DNA of 21,393 bases. It comes from Planctomycetota bacterium (GTDB taxonomy: Bacteria; Planctomycetota; Planctomycetia; Pirellulales; Pirellulaceae). Both the position numbers and the translations under genes were made by a program. A model generated the notes under the pieces. It was not told the DNA's origin. It searched no databases and saw only the letters and a program-made list of their open reading frames with translations. The stretch is from assembly GCA_026692885.1 (NCBI GenBank), contig JAPLNJ010000304.1, positions 1 through 21,393 on the forward strand, written 5' to 3'. This document shows, in pieces, positions 5,236 to 14,259 of the stretch (positions are counted from its first letter, which is position 1; every line of letters starts with the position of its first letter).

Positions 5236-8200
5236 TCAACAGGCGACGCCGTCACCGGCGACTGCCGTGGCGACCAACCGAGCGTCGTTGTGGGTCGCGG
5301 GGATCGCCGGCAGAATCACCTGGTCGGCGTCCTCCTCCGCGATCCCGTGCAGCTTCAGCCAGCGTCCGCGCCGCACCCAGTAGAACCGCACCGGGATGAA
5401 GATATCGACCACTTCATCGGCGATCAACAGGCCGCCCAACACGGGTGCGGCCATGGCCGAGATGACCTCGTGGCCCACGCCCGTGGCCCACAGCATGGGC
5501 GCCAGGGCGATGATGGCCACCCCTTCGGTGAGCAGTTTCGGACGCAAGCGATGCACGGCGCCTTCGATCACGGCCTCGCGGAGTTCGCGCACCGATCGAA
5601 TCTTTTCCAGCCCGCCACGCTTGTCTACCGCTTCGCGCAGGTAGACGAGCATGATGATCCCTGTTTCCGTGGCCATGCCGAAGCAGGCGATGAAGCCCAC
5701 CTGCACGGCCACGCTGAAACGGTAGTCGAACAGCCAGAGGAGAAAGATGCCGCCGACCATCGCCTCGGGTACTGCCTTCATCATCAGCAGGGCATCAACC
5801 AGGTCGTTGTAGGTGAGGTACAGGATGACGAAGATCACCAGGATCACGGCGGGGAACACCACGAGCATCGTTTTTCCGGCGCGGACCTGGTTCTCGAACT
5901 GGCCGCTCCAGCCGAGATACATCCCCTGGGGTAACTTGATCTTCTGCGCGACGACCCGCTGGGCTTCTTCCACGAATCCCACGATGTCGCGGTCGCGGAC
6001 GTTCAGTTGCACGTAGTTGCGCAACATGCCGTTTTCGCTCTTGATCATGGCCGGGCCTTCGACGATGTTCACGTCGGCGACCAGCGACAGCGGAACTTGC
6101 AGCGGTCCCGGCTTGGCGACGGCTAGTGAGGCGTTGCCGCCCCCCATCCCGCCGCCGTTCCCGCCCGCGTCCTTTCCCATCGAGGTCGTCGCACTGATCA
6201 GCAGGTTCTTCACGTCCTGCTCGTCCCCGCGTGATTCCCGGTTGTAGCGGACCCGTACCGGAAATCGCTCACGCCCTTCCACCGTCATCGTGATCGCCTT
6301 GCCACCCAGCGCCGTCTCGATCACGTCCTGAATGTCACTGACTTTCACGCCATAACGAGCGGCTCGGTCACGGTCGATCTTGATTTCCAGGTAGCCTTTG
6401 CCTCGGCTTTGGTCGGGAAACACGTCGACCGCGCCGGGAATTTGCTTGAGCACCTCGGCGACCTGTTCCGAGACCTCCTGGATCTTGTCCAGGTCGTTGC
6501 CAAAGACCTTCACGCCGATCATGGTTCGCACACCCGTGGCCAGCATGTCGATGCGGTTGATGATCGGCTGGGTCCAGATGTTGGCCCAGCCGGGCATCCG
6601 CACCACGCTGTCCACTTCTTTGAGCAGATCGTCCTTAGATTTCCTCCAGAGGAACAAGTTGTCCGAGGGCCACAAGTGCGGCAAAGACCAAGCGACATCC
6701 AGCTCCTCGCGGAGCGTCTTCAGTTGCTCCTGTTCCGTTGCGTCGTCGGTCTGCTCCGCCCACAGGCCCTGCTCGTCGGCCAGTTTGTGGAGTTCCTCAA
6801 TGGCATACCGGTCATAGGCCGCCACCGCACGATCAAAGAGGTCATGGTCGAGTTGGCGGACCTGTTTGCGCCAATGCGTGTCCCGTTGGTGCGTCAGGAA
6901 CTGGAACATCTGCGTGAATAGCGTCGGCTGCTCGGCACCGAGCACGTTGGTGACTGCCAGGTAGCCCACGTACAGCGGATGGAACTTGGCGGTAATCAAT
7001 TCGGGATTGAGTTCCGCCTTTTCTTCCGCTGCCAGCCTTTCGGCAATCTGCTGGACAAGCCGGTTCACGTCTTCTTGACCCGGGCCGGCGGAAAGGATCG
7101 GCGCGAACGGGGTTACGAGTTGGGCGGCCCAGCGGTCGATGTCCGCCTCAGCTACGGGCGCAAGTAGGCGATCGGCCCGCTGCCAGCGGCCGACTAACTC
7201 GACGATGAACTCACGTAGCAGTTGCGGCCCCAGCTCGGCTTCGAAGTCGGTAAAGCGTTGCAGCACAAATTCTCGCATGGTCTCGTCCATACGCAGGGCC
7301 GCATTCATCGTGGCGGGGTCGAGTAGCGCGTGGCGTTCTGCCTGTTCCTCGATTGGATCGATCAAACCGCGCTGTTGCAGGGCAGCCAGCACCACGGCCG
7401 TCTGCTTTTGGGCGTCCTTGTAGGCGAGCTTCCGTTTGGGCCAGTGCTCTTTGGGACGCAGCGTGATGATGCTCTCCACCATGTCCAACGGGGAAGGGTC
7501 GGTCGGGGTGTCGGCCCGCCCCGCTTTGCCGACGATCAATTCCATTTCGGGGAACCGCCGCAGCAGCGCATCGCGGGCCTTCAGATCGTCGGTTACCTGC
7601 GTTACCGAGGCCCGCGGCACCGTCACCGGCATGTCGAGAATGCTCCCCTCGTCCAGCGGAGGCATGTAGTCAATGCCGATCTTGGGGAAGTGGTAGGCCC
7701 ACAGAGACAGGGCCGCCAGCGTGACAAAGGATACGACATGCCACTGCCCGCCCCTAGTAAAGATGACGGTAATCGCCATCGTGATGGCGACCACGGTCAG
7801 GAAACACCAGTGCCACGGGATGGGCACGATGGCGTTGGTCGGGAACAGGCCGGCACCGAGGACCAAGAGTGCCGAAAACGCCCACATCGCCAGGTTCCAC
7901 CGCGGCATCAGCCACGTGAGCCAGGGCTTGTAGATGCTGATCATATTCCGCACCAGCCAGCTGTCCTCCTCGCTTCGCAAGCGGCCTTTGATGAAGCTCG
8001 GGATCAGGGCCGGCACGAGCGTGATCGAAAAGATCGCCACGCCGAGCATGGCGAAGCTCTTGGTAAAGGCCAGCGGATGGAAGGTCTTGGCATCGCGCCC
8101 GGTCAGAGCAAACACGGGAATGAACGACAACAGGATAATCAGCACCGAGAAGAAGATCGGCCGGCCCACCATCCGGCAGGCCGAGATGACAATCTCTCGC

Positions 8201-8925
8201 GTATCGCCGGTGATTTTCTTGTCGTGGCCAAAATGGGCGGTCAGGTGATGGGTGGCGTTTTCCACAATCACGATCGACTGGTCCACCAAGATTCCAATGG
8301 AGATGGCAATCCCCGCCAGCGACATGACATTCGAGGAAACGTTGAAGTGCCGCATCAGAATGAACGAGACCAGCACGGCCAGAGGCAGGGTCATGCAGAT
8401 CAACAGCGCACTACGGAAGTGCATCAGGATCAACAGGATGGCGATCGAGGCGATTAGCATCTCGTGCAGGAGCGTCTCGGTAATCATCTCGATGGCCCCG
8501 TGGATCAGCCGCGTGCGGTCGTAGAACGGCACGATCCGCACGCCCTCGGGCAGCCCCGCCTGGAGTTCCTGAATCTTGGCTTTGATCCGCTGGGTGACTT
8601 CCAGCGGGTTCTCGCCGTGGCGCATCATCACCACGGCTCCCACCGCCTCGTTGCCGTTCTTCTCCAGCACGCTGCGACGAAACTCGGACCCCTGGCTCAC
8701 CGTGCCCAGATTGGAAACGTAGATCGGTGTGCCATTTTCCGAGTCGGCCTTCACGACGGTCTTCTCGATGTCCTGCGTGCTTTCGATCCAGCCGACGCCA
8801 CGAACAATATACTCCGCATTCCCTTTCTGGATGACCTTGCCGCCGACCGCCGAGTTCGACTGCGCGACCGCCGAAAACAATTCCCCCAGGGTCACGTTGT
8901 AGGCACGCAGGTTGTTGGGATCCAC
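5236..8925 (-). CDS. cusA: CusA/CzcA-family heavy-metal RND efflux pump, main part
   Basis: Inner-membrane proton-driven pump of the heavy-metal RND family. Landmarks, numbered from the GTG at 8925: [13 protein letters not shown] just upstream and at the start, TM4 [14 protein letters not shown] with Asp215, [12 protein letters not shown] with Glu1087, and LRPKLLT with Lys1130. These match the CusA proton-relay Asp/Glu/Lys triad. It is 1229 aa here, far longer than the corresponding part of about 870 aa in E. coli CusA. The extra length comes from a helical insertion of about 260 residues (about 498-760), a stretch near 364-410 that adds two predicted membrane spans, and a Gly/Met-rich loop (about 915-940). 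The GTG is only the first start in this frame: homology continues upstream to about 8980 ([15 protein letters not shown]), so this is the 3' part of a gene broken by a deletion and frameshift. Without the first transmembrane helix it is unlikely to work alone. Cu/Ag specificity is inferred from the operon. Confidence 0.85.
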   Translation of the reverse strand: MDPNNLRAYNVTLGELFSAVAQSNSAVGGKVIQKGNAEYIVRGVGWIESTQDIEKTVVKADSENGTPIYVSNLGTVSQGSEFRRSVLEKNGNEAVGAVVMMRHGENPLEVTQRIKAKIQELQAGLPEGVRIVPFYDRTRLIHGAIEMITETLLHEMLIASIAILLILMHFRSALLICMTLPLAVLVSFILMRHFNVSSNVMSLAGIAISIGILVDQSIVIVENATHHLTAHFGHDKKITGDTREIVISACRMVGRPIFFSVLIILLSFIPVFALTGRDAKTFHPLAFTKSFAMLGVAIFSITLVPALIPSFIKGRLRSEEDSWLVRNMISIYKPWLTWLMPRWNLAMWAFSALLVLGAGLFPTNAIVPIPWHWCFLTVVAITMAITVIFTRGGQWHVVSFVTLAALSLWAYHFPKIGIDYMPPLDEGSILDMPVTVPRASVTQVTDDLKARDALLRRFPEMELIVGKAGRADTPTDPSPLDMVESIITLRPKEHWPKRKLAYKDAQKQTAVVLAALQQRGLIDPIEEQAERHALLDPATMNAALRMDETMREFVLQRFTDFEAELGPQLLREFIVELVGRWQRADRLLAPVAEADIDRWAAQLVTPFAPILSAGPGQEDVNRLVQQIAERLAAEEKAELNPELITAKFHPLYVGYLAVTNVLGAEQPTLFTQMFQFLTHQRDTHWRKQVRQLDHDLFDRAVAAYDRYAIEELHKLADEQGLWAEQTDDATEQEQLKTLREELDVAWSLPHLWPSDNLFLWRKSKDDLLKEVDSVVRMPGWANIWTQPIINRIDMLATGVRTMIGVKVFGNDLDKIQEVSEQVAEVLKQIPGAVDVFPDQSRGKGYLEIKIDRDRAARYGVKVSDIQDVIETALGGKAITMTVEGRERFPVRVRYNRESRGDEQDVKNLLISATTSMGKDAGGNGGGMGGGNASLAVAKPGPLQVPLSLVADVNIVEGPAMIKSENGMLRNYVQLNVRDRDIVGFVEEAQRVVAQKIKLPQGMYLGWSGQFENQVRAGKTMLVVFPAVILVIFVILYLTYNDLVDALLMMKAVPEAMVGGIFLLWLFDYRFSVAVQVGFIACFGMATETGIIMLVYLREAVDKRGGLEKIRSVRELREAVIEGAVHRLRPKLLTEGVAIIALAPMLWATGVGHEVISAMAAPVLGGLLIADEVVDIFIPVRFYWVRRGRWLKLHGIAEEDADQVILPAIPATHNDARLVATAVAGDGVAC

Positions 8926-9347
8926 GTCGATTTGGTATTCGATCGGGAAGCCGCCGGCCGAGGCGACCTGAGCAACTTCGGCGGCAGGAAGGTGCTGGCC
9001 AAGGTCAGCCGCTCCGAGACCCGCTGCCGAGCAAAGTAGAAGTCGATCTTGTCGTCGAAGATCACATTGATCATCGAGAAGTTAAACTCGCTTGATGATC
9101 GCACCGCTTTCACCCCCGCCAGCCCTTGCAAGTTTACCGACAGCGGGTACGTGATCTGGTCTTCTATTTCCTTGGGGCTCCGCCCCATCCAGTCGGTGAA
9201 GACAATCACCTGGTTCTCCGACAGATCGGGGATCGCGTCGACCGGTGTGTTGATGACCGCGTGGACACCCCAGATCATGACTCCCAGGCTCAGGAGGATG
9301 ACCACAAACCGATTGCGAATCGAGAATTCAATGATGTTTCCGATCAT
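8892..9347 (-). CDS. cusA: CusA/CzcA-family RND pump, N-terminal fragment
   Basis: The N-terminus [20 protein letters not shown] is the classic first transmembrane helix of CusA/CzcA pumps. It is followed by [20 protein letters not shown] and a porter segment ending LASTFLP at residue 122 (near nt 8982). From there the frame is wrong ([15 protein letters not shown]), while the correct [21 protein letters not shown] continues in the next frame. In E. coli CusA about 50 residues separate these two points, including the GPDATGVG motif, and all are missing. A deletion of about 150 bp therefore removed part of the periplasmic porter domain and shifted the frame. The ATG at 9347 lies 13 bp after the stop of the adaptor gene, with only a weak AGG in front, so translation is probably coupled. 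Confidence 0.8.
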   Translation of the reverse strand: MIGNIIEFSIRNRFVVILLSLGVMIWGVHAVINTPVDAIPDLSENQVIVFTDWMGRSPKEIEDQITYPLSVNLQGLAGVKAVRSSSEFNFSMINVIFDDKIDFYFARQRVSERLTLASTFLPPKLLRSPRPAASRSNTKSTWIPTTCVPTT

Positions 9348-9360
9348 GGCGTTTTACCTG

Positions 9361-11208
9361 TCAGCGTTTGACCGTGGATATCGCATCCGCCAGTTTCTTC
9401 AGCATTTCGTCGGGACTTCGTTTGGCCTTGCCGGAGCAGCCTTTGCAGCACAGGAACACCGGTTGGCCACGGAGGGCGATCTTGACGGGAACTCCCATCG
9501 AGCCCAGGGGCGCACCGGTCACAGGGCAGATGCGCTGCGCCAGTGCTAGTGGCCGATCCGCCTCGGGCAATTGCTCGACGTTCTTGAGGTCGTCGGGCGC
9601 CGGCGCCGCGACCGCCACCCTGGGCTTCGGCTTCGATTGACCCTTGGCCGGCTGGCCTTGAGCGGCGGGAACTTGATCGCGCTGGTGCGGGGCGGGAGCC
9701 GACGGCGAGTCGGGACGACTGCTGGACTGAGGGCCGCCGCTGGCGCCGAAGTAAGTCGCGGCGGCAGCCGGGTTGAGCCGCGTTTCTGCGTCGATCAGGA
9801 AGCCGCCCGCAGCGGCCACCTTGTCGCCCGCGTGGAGTCCTTGGATGACCGGGTACTGATCGTCTTGGCGCGGTCCGAGTTCGACTTCGACGCCTTCGAA
9901 CATCCCCGGTTCCCGCTCGACGTACACCACCTTTTTGGAGCCGGTATCGATGACGGCCCGCTCCGGCACGACGAGAAACTCTGACCGAGGTGCTGTGTCG
10001 GCGCTGCTCAGGCCGACCCGCGTGACGCGGCTCCTCTCGGCGGCCACGCTCTTGTACGGTTCAATACTTTCCAGCGGCGTGTTGATCCGCACCGTGGCAA
10101 ACATGCCGGGCCGGAGTTCGTGCTGGGGATTGTCGAGTTTAAGCCGAATACGGTTGGTCCGCGTCGAGGCTTCCACGCGAGGTTGGATGAGGGCGAGTTT
10201 CCCGACAAAGGTGCGATTCGGGCAAGCCTTTACGGTGGCTTCGACGTCCTGACCGGCTCGCAGGAATTGGATGTCCTCCTCGTATACCTCGGCTTCCACC
10301 CACACCGTCGAGAGGTCCGCCACTTCGAACAGGGTCATCTTGGCTTCCACGCTCGCACCCACCACGATCTTCTTTTCCATCACATAGCCACTCTGCGGCG
10401 AGCGGATCACCAGCCGCGTCGAGGGCTGTCCCGAGGCCACGATGCCGTCGATCTCCTGCTGGCTGACACCCAACAGCAGGAGTCGGTCTTGGGCGGCAGC
10501 CGCCAGATCGGCCGTCGCTCCGCCCGCTTGTTTCGCTAGGACGAGTTCTCTGGCTGTGCTGGTCAACTCAGGGCTGTAGATCTCGGCCAACGGGTCTCCC
10601 TTGTGAACGACGGTGAAGGTCTCGTCCACGTAGAGTTTCTCGACGTAACCGTCCACTCGGCTGACGATTCGGGAGAGCCGGCTCTCGTCGAACGTGACGT
10701 ATCCGACCGTCTTGGTTTGCTTGAACACCGGCCGGAATTCAGCAGCCACGGTCTTGATGCCTGCCAATTGGATTCGTTCGGGCGAGAGTTGCACCCGGCT
10801 CGTCACGCCCGCCGGCAACTTGGTCGCTTCCCCTTGGATGCGGATCGACAGCGGCATTCCGCAGATGGGGCATTTCGGCACGTCACGGTTCGGCTCGTAG
10901 GTCGAACGGACGACCTGCGGGTCCATCGGGCAGTAGAACTCGTGCCCGGGTTCAAGTTCATGGGCTGCGACGCCTCGCGGCTGGGTCCACTTGTCCCAAT
11001 AGTTATTGACCGTGTCCCAGTAGCCGATGAACATCCCGACGGCCAGCAGGACCAGGATGAACCGCACGCGTTTCAACACGACCCTGGCTGCCAGCCAAGC
11101 CTTCTGTCGCCCTGTCAGCGGCATTTCGGACGAGTCTGCAAGAGGCAGGGAGTCCGCGGGCGCGTCGCCCAGGCGAACGTCGATCGGAGCTTCAATTTCA
11201 TCAGGCAT
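9361..11208 (-). CDS. cusB: CusB-like periplasmic adaptor (membrane fusion protein) with metal-binding domains at both ends
   Basis: Adaptor linking the RND pump to the outer-membrane channel. From the N-terminus: a cytoplasmic Pro/Asp-rich stretch, one membrane helix (about 49-64, FILVLLAVGMFIGYW), and a heavy-metal-binding domain at 91-120 with CPMDPQ..CPICGMPL. The HlyD/CusB core follows (RIVSRVDGYVEKLYV near 180-194, IYSPEL, the beta-barrel, and LRPGMFATVRINTP near 366-378). A Pro/Ser/Gln-rich linker (about 490-540) leads to a second Cys module at 560-591 (CPVTGAPLGSMG and LCCKGC). At 615 aa it is longer than E. coli CusB (about 400) because of these additions. AGGAG eight bases upstream of the ATG supports the start. 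It lies upstream of the pump gene on the same strand. Confidence 0.9.
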   Translation of the reverse strand: MPDEIEAPIDVRLGDAPADSLPLADSSEMPLTGRQKAWLAARVVLKRVRFILVLLAVGMFIGYWDTVNNYWDKWTQPRGVAAHELEPGHEFYCPMDPQVVRSTYEPNRDVPKCPICGMPLSIRIQGEATKLPAGVTSRVQLSPERIQLAGIKTVAAEFRPVFKQTKTVGYVTFDESRLSRIVSRVDGYVEKLYVDETFTVVHKGDPLAEIYSPELTSTARELVLAKQAGGATADLAAAAQDRLLLLGVSQQEIDGIVASGQPSTRLVIRSPQSGYVMEKKIVVGASVEAKMTLFEVADLSTVWVEAEVYEEDIQFLRAGQDVEATVKACPNRTFVGKLALIQPRVEASTRTNRIRLKLDNPQHELRPGMFATVRINTPLESIEPYKSVAAERSRVTRVGLSSADTAPRSEFLVVPERAVIDTGSKKVVYVEREPGMFEGVEVELGPRQDDQYPVIQGLHAGDKVAAAGGFLIDAETRLNPAAAATYFGASGGPQSSSRPDSPSAPAPHQRDQVPAAQGQPAKGQSKPKPRVAVAAPAPDDLKNVEQLPEADRPLALAQRICPVTGAPLGSMGVPVKIALRGQPVFLCCKGCSGKAKRSPDEMLKKLADAISTVKR

Positions 11209-11215
11209 GGCTTAT

Positions 11216-11220
11216 CTCCT
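11216..11220 (-). promoter_or_regulatory. Shine-Dalgarno site for the cusB-like gene
   Basis: On the minus strand AGGAG precedes the ATG at 11208 by seven bases and fixes that start. Confidence 0.6.
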
Positions 11221-11380
11221 AAGGAAGCGCCGTCTGGCCACCAGCGGCGCAGGAATAGCGGAATAGCATTTTCAGCTGCAAGAGAGTTGGTCATCGGCTG
11301 GAGTTGCGGCTAGCAAGCCTCAAGCTGTGGACACAACGCGAAAGATCAGCAACGAGCGCGCAGTGCGAACCCGAACGCGA

Positions 11381-11791
11381 TTAGGTCAACCATCTGCACA
11401 GGACGGCCTGTAACCGCGGTGGACTGGGAGAAGAGCTGTCGAGCTGGTTCCGCCCCGTCGGTCCTGGGAGTGACACGTCGGGCAACGCCGCTCCGTGGCT
11501 CAGGATTCCGAAACCGGCGAGACGGTCGTCACTGCCGCGACGGTCGTTAGTCGGCGCGGGCACGGCGGGTGACTCACCCTGCCGACCACAGACGCACGAA
11601 CCGCTACTCGGCTTCACCGTCTTGCAGCAGGACGACTTTGAGGTAGTGCGAGATTTGCAGCAGCCGCAACGGCAGCGGCACGCCGCCGAACTCGAACGGC
11701 ACGCGCCCCCGATCACCGGCGCTACGCCAGTGCCCGCCGCCAGCACGGCCAGCACTAAGGCGGCAACGAGTTTTCGGGGTCTGCTGAACAT
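11381..11791 (-). CDS. Small exported Cys-rich protein of the metal-efflux locus
   Basis: The 136-aa product begins with a Lys/Arg n-region and a hydrophobic stretch (LVAALVLAVLAAGTGVAPVIGG, about residues 8-29), a likely signal peptide. A Cys cluster follows, with Cys at about 31, 38, 40, 42, 44, 45, 55, 56, 66 and 68 (CRCRCGCCK, SSCCK, CVCG). The remainder is Pro/Ser-rich with one more Cys near the end. The density of CxC and CC pairs suggests thiolate binding of soft metals such as Cu(I) or Ag(I), in the periplasm. It lies between the tolC-like and cusB-like genes, a position where other loci may carry a small metallochaperone such as CusF, but shows no CusF-like sequence. AGGTGAGAGG just upstream supports the ATG. 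Function is inferred. Confidence 0.7.
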   Translation of the reverse strand: MFSRPRKLVAALVLAVLAAGTGVAPVIGGACRSSSAACRCRCGCCKSRTTSKSSCCKTVKPSSGSCVCGRQGESPAVPAPTNDRRGSDDRLAGFGILSHGAALPDVSLPGPTGRNQLDSSSPSPPRLQAVLCRWLT

Positions 11792-11797
11792 CGGAAA

Positions 11798-11807
11798 CCT
11801 CTCACCT
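11798..11807 (-). promoter_or_regulatory. Shine-Dalgarno site for the Cys-rich protein
   Basis: Minus-strand AGGTGAGAGG lies six bases before the ATG at 11791, supporting that this small ORF is translated. Confidence 0.5.
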
Positions 11808-11940
11808 AAATAGGGTCTGCGTAACTGTTCGCAATTGCGGCCAAAGAGTCAACCCCCGCCTTCGGGTATATGCTCACCTGATTCGGTTGTTCGCCGACAC
11901 TATCAGACGGGCCGAGACGTACAGCATCGCTCGGGAATTT

Positions 11941-12053
11941 CGGGTTACGATGCGTAATCTTACGATCAATCAGACGGGATGCGGCGTTGATCGTAACACT
12001 GCGAAATGCCCTCACTGCTAGTATTTCGCGACGTTATGATCAAGGCCCGGGAT
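11941..12053. repeat. Diverged copy of the 4609-4735 dispersed element, overlapping the tolC 3' end
   Basis: Read on the minus strand this contains GGCCTTGATCATAACGTCGCG, then GTGTTACGATCAACGCC, then TTGATCGTAAGATTACGCATCGTAACCCG in separate blocks. These are variants of the outer arms and of the CGTAACCCG edge of the element at 4609-4735, without its central 24-bp stem. The first block encodes the last residues (GLDHNVAKY) of the TolC-like protein. Confidence 0.6.
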
Positions 12054-13469
12054 GCACGTCAGCGACACGCCTCCCACGGCGCGTTCTAGGGACGCCAGGG
12101 TCTGCCGGACTTGGGCCTCTAGACGCTGTTGTCCGATTCGATACTGCAGCAGCTGCTTCCAGTTATCGATCAGCATGAGGAGATCGATCTTCCCGGTCCG
12201 ATAAGCACTGGTCGACGCCTTGAGCGTCAGTTCGGCCTTAGGGAGGATGTCCGTGCGAAACAGCGTCAGGAGCTGTTCCTGACTGGTGAGTTGGGCGAAC
12301 AGATCCTTCACTTCTTCCTGGGCCTTGTCGCGCATCGCGTCATACTCCCGCGCGCTGGCCAACGTTTTCGCCTCGGCCTCACGAACGCCGGCCTCCAGCC
12401 GTTTACGGTAGATGGGGATGTTGGCCCCCATTCCTACGCCCAACATACCGATCCCATCCGCGATCGGTGACATCGCATGGTAGGTGCCCATGTCACCCCA
12501 GCCGGCCTTGAAGGTGAGATCGGGATAGTACTGGAGCCGCGCCAGGTCGACGTTCAGCCGGTCTCGGCGGATGGCGGCCAACTGGGCGTGCAAGTCGGGG
12601 CGGGACTCGATCGCCAAAGCGTACAGCCGTTGTACGTCGTCCGGGATCTGTTCAGCCGGCAGTGAAGGCAGTGTTCCGACGGGCGTATCCGGCGACACAT
12701 GCAGCAACCGCGTCAGTCGCGCCTGCCCACTCTGCAACTCCTGACGCATACGGTTGAGTTCCTTGTCAGTATTCGAGACTTCCAATTGTGCTCGGAGCAG
12801 ATCCTGCTGATCGACCGTACCAGTTCGATACTTCGTCTCCGCGATGATTGTGAAATCGACGGCCAACTTACGGCTCTGTTCGGTGATTTCGAGCGAGGCC
12901 TGCACCACGTACAGCTCGTAGTAGACGCGTTTCACTTGCTCCAGGACTTCAAGTTCCGCGACGACCAGTTCGGCTCGCGCTGACTCCACTTCCGCTTCGG
13001 CGGCACTGGCTTTCGTCCGCAATTTGCCGAACCACGGGACCCGTTGGGAGGCCATGATTTCGTACGTTACGCGTCCGCCAACCTGCTGGGGAACGTAGGG
13101 ATAGAACGGATACCCCGTAACATCGAGCAGCGGGTCATCCAGACTGGCCGCTTGGGGAACCCGCATGGCGGCTGCCTCGAACTGTTTGCGTTTGACCTGA
13201 ATTTCCGGGTTCTGGGCGAGTGCGAACGCCACGTACTCCTCCACGGGAAGCGGGCCGGCAAGACTCGGCTCGACCGGCATCGTTGCCGACGCAATCGATT
13301 GAGGACACGGCGACGCGACCGGTGTTGCGATCGCGATAGCTGTGAACTCGGCATCACGGATGGTCTGCGACGCTCGGCAGCCCAAGGTCGACGCGAGTAA
13401 GCCGACAACGATCGCCCAGGCGGGGCCGGAGAATGCTGTTCCCACGTTTCGGATCGACCTTCTGCGCAT
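12018..13469 (-). CDS. TolC-family outer-membrane efflux lipoprotein (CusC-like)
   Basis: Outer-membrane channel partner of the CusBA-like pump. The 483-aa product has an Arg-rich N-terminus and a hydrophobic stretch ending LLASTLGC, a lipobox with Cys31 as the likely lipidated residue. After a short linker come two TolC/OEP halves, with EEYVAFALAQNPEIQVKRKQ near 77-96, long amphipathic helices rich in Ala/Glu/Gln, YRTGTVDQQDLLRAQLE, and in the second half SRPDLHAQLAAIRRDR and YRTGKIDLLMLIDNW. The duplicated YRTGxxDxxxL motif is typical of the family. It is the first gene of the minus-strand metal-efflux locus. The ribosome-binding site is weak (GTGAG). The last nine residues come from a dispersed repeat, so the natural C-terminus may have been altered. 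Confidence 0.9.
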   Translation of the reverse strand: MRRRSIRNVGTAFSGPAWAIVVGLLASTLGCRASQTIRDAEFTAIAIATPVASPCPQSIASATMPVEPSLAGPLPVEEYVAFALAQNPEIQVKRKQFEAAAMRVPQAASLDDPLLDVTGYPFYPYVPQQVGGRVTYEIMASQRVPWFGKLRTKASAAEAEVESARAELVVAELEVLEQVKRVYYELYVVQASLEITEQSRKLAVDFTIIAETKYRTGTVDQQDLLRAQLEVSNTDKELNRMRQELQSGQARLTRLLHVSPDTPVGTLPSLPAEQIPDDVQRLYALAIESRPDLHAQLAAIRRDRLNVDLARLQYYPDLTFKAGWGDMGTYHAMSPIADGIGMLGVGMGANIPIYRKRLEAGVREAEAKTLASAREYDAMRDKAQEEVKDLFAQLTSQEQLLTLFRTDILPKAELTLKASTSAYRTGKIDLLMLIDNWKQLLQYRIGQQRLEAQVRQTLASLERAVGGVSLTCIPGLDHNVAKY

Positions 13470-13795
13470 GGGGAACTCACGTCTCGGACAGACGTCTCAT
13501 GGAGTTGCGTCCGAGGAACCGGAGACAGCGGCAAGTCCGGAGAGGAAACGAATTGTGCGTGGGGGCATGCGGACTTTCCTCGCAAAATACGGGGTTTCAA
13601 AGCAATGGCCGTCCATGGGTTGGGCAACCCGGGCCAAAAAGTGGACAAATCTCGGCATGTCTCAGCGATCTTGCGGCCCTCCTGGACGATTGTACGGCCG
13701 AACAGGCCGAACAGATACGGCGTAGCATCTCGGATATGGCTGAACGCCACGCCGCCGGCCTGGAGCCGCACAGCACCGCGAAGGATTCGACGTGA
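13433..13795 (+). CDS. Possible remnant ORF of unknown function
   Basis: Only the C-terminal part (about 13640-13795) looks protein-like: ACLSDLAALLDDCTAEQAEQ continuing into an amphipathic helix and ending at TGA. The N-terminal half overlaps the 5' end of the divergent tolC-like gene and reads as Arg-rich nonsense, with no ribosome-binding site. I interpret it as the 3' end of a lost gene at the edge of the phage-like island, or a chance ORF. No family recognised. Confidence 0.25.
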   Translation: MLFPRFGSTFCAWGTHVSDRRLMELRPRNRRQRQVRRGNELCVGACGLSSQNTGFQSNGRPWVGQPGPKSGQISACLSDLAALLDDCTAEQAEQIRRSISDMAERHAAGLEPHSTAKDST

Positions 13796-13995
13796 TGCCG
13801 TTTAACGTATCCTAGGCCCGTTCTCCGTCTGATGCGTCCTGCGCAATCCCAGGCGGTCACCGTCGCCTAAATCTGATGATGGCGACATGCTTGTTTCCGA
13901 CGCGCCCAAAGCGCGCCCCACGCCATGCTCGCGCGCCTGCAAAAGAACCCCAGAAGGGACCCGCTGGGGGGGCAGGGGCAGGGGGGGTATTCGAC
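13470..13995. other. Divergent intergenic region between efflux locus and island
   Basis: This should contain the promoter of the minus-strand tolC-like gene. GAGACGT occurs twice within 25 bases just upstream of that start, but I cannot assign -35/-10 boxes. It also holds the weak remnant ORF ending at 13795, the left 64-bp inverted repeat (13900-13963) and two G7 runs just before the small gene at 13996. Confidence 0.5.
13900..13963 (+). repeat. Left arm of a perfect 64-bp inverted repeat
   Basis: It is the exact reverse complement of 16237-16300. Similarity continues inward for about 25 more bases with small differences (G-rich on this side, C-rich on the other). The arms enclose 2273 bp carrying three plus-strand genes. 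Confidence 0.95.
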
Positions 13996-14259
13996 ATGAA
14001 GCGTCAGGCCCAGTTGGTTTGGCACGAGGAAACCACGCCAGCAACAACAAGGACAAGTCCGCTACCGGTGGCCATGGTGGACGTCTTGTTCGTCCGGTGT
14101 GTGCGCTGCGTGGGCGTCATCACGTCGCCCTATTGGCATTTCTGCGACGCTGTAGACCCGGTCGCCAACCGCTGGCCGGCCGCGGGCCTGACCGTGGAGA
14201 AGAAGACGCTCGAGGAGTTCGGCGACGTCGATTGGTGCAAGTGCGTTCTCGTACGCTGA
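13996..14259 (+). CDS. Small Cys-containing protein, possibly zinc-binding
   Basis: An 87-aa ORF starting MKRQAQLVWHEE. It carries VRCVRCVGV in the middle, HFCDAV shortly after and WCKCVLVR at the very end, giving CxxC and CxC pairs that could bind zinc. Between them lies a plausible folded stretch (RWPAAGLTVEKKTLEEFGD). The frame is open further upstream to 13876, but that part is translated inverted repeat and low-complexity Gly, so I chose the ATG immediately after it. G-rich sequence precedes the ATG without a clean Shine-Dalgarno. It lies within the inverted-repeat pair, upstream of the HExxH gene. No family recognised. Confidence 0.45.
   Translation: MKRQAQLVWHEETTPATTRTSPLPVAMVDVLFVRCVRCVGVITSPYWHFCDAVDPVANRWPAAGLTVEKKTLEEFGDVDWCKCVLVR

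Noticed and set aside
5007..5399. ORF containing VGQASSLP and GKLEAYPT
   Set aside because: Reads through the 140-bp inverted-repeat element; no homology expected beyond the repeat.
5140..5934. Plus-strand ORF of 264 codons over the cusA 3' end
   Set aside because: Begins in repeat-derived sequence and runs antisense to conserved RND residues.
7330..8457. Plus-strand ORF of 375 codons inside the cusA-like gene
   Set aside because: His/Gln/Arg/Asp-rich shadow of a well-supported minus-strand pump.
11806..12015. 69-codon minus-strand ORF between tolC-like and Cys-rich genes
   Set aside because: Composed largely of the dispersed-element copy and lacks a ribosome-binding site.
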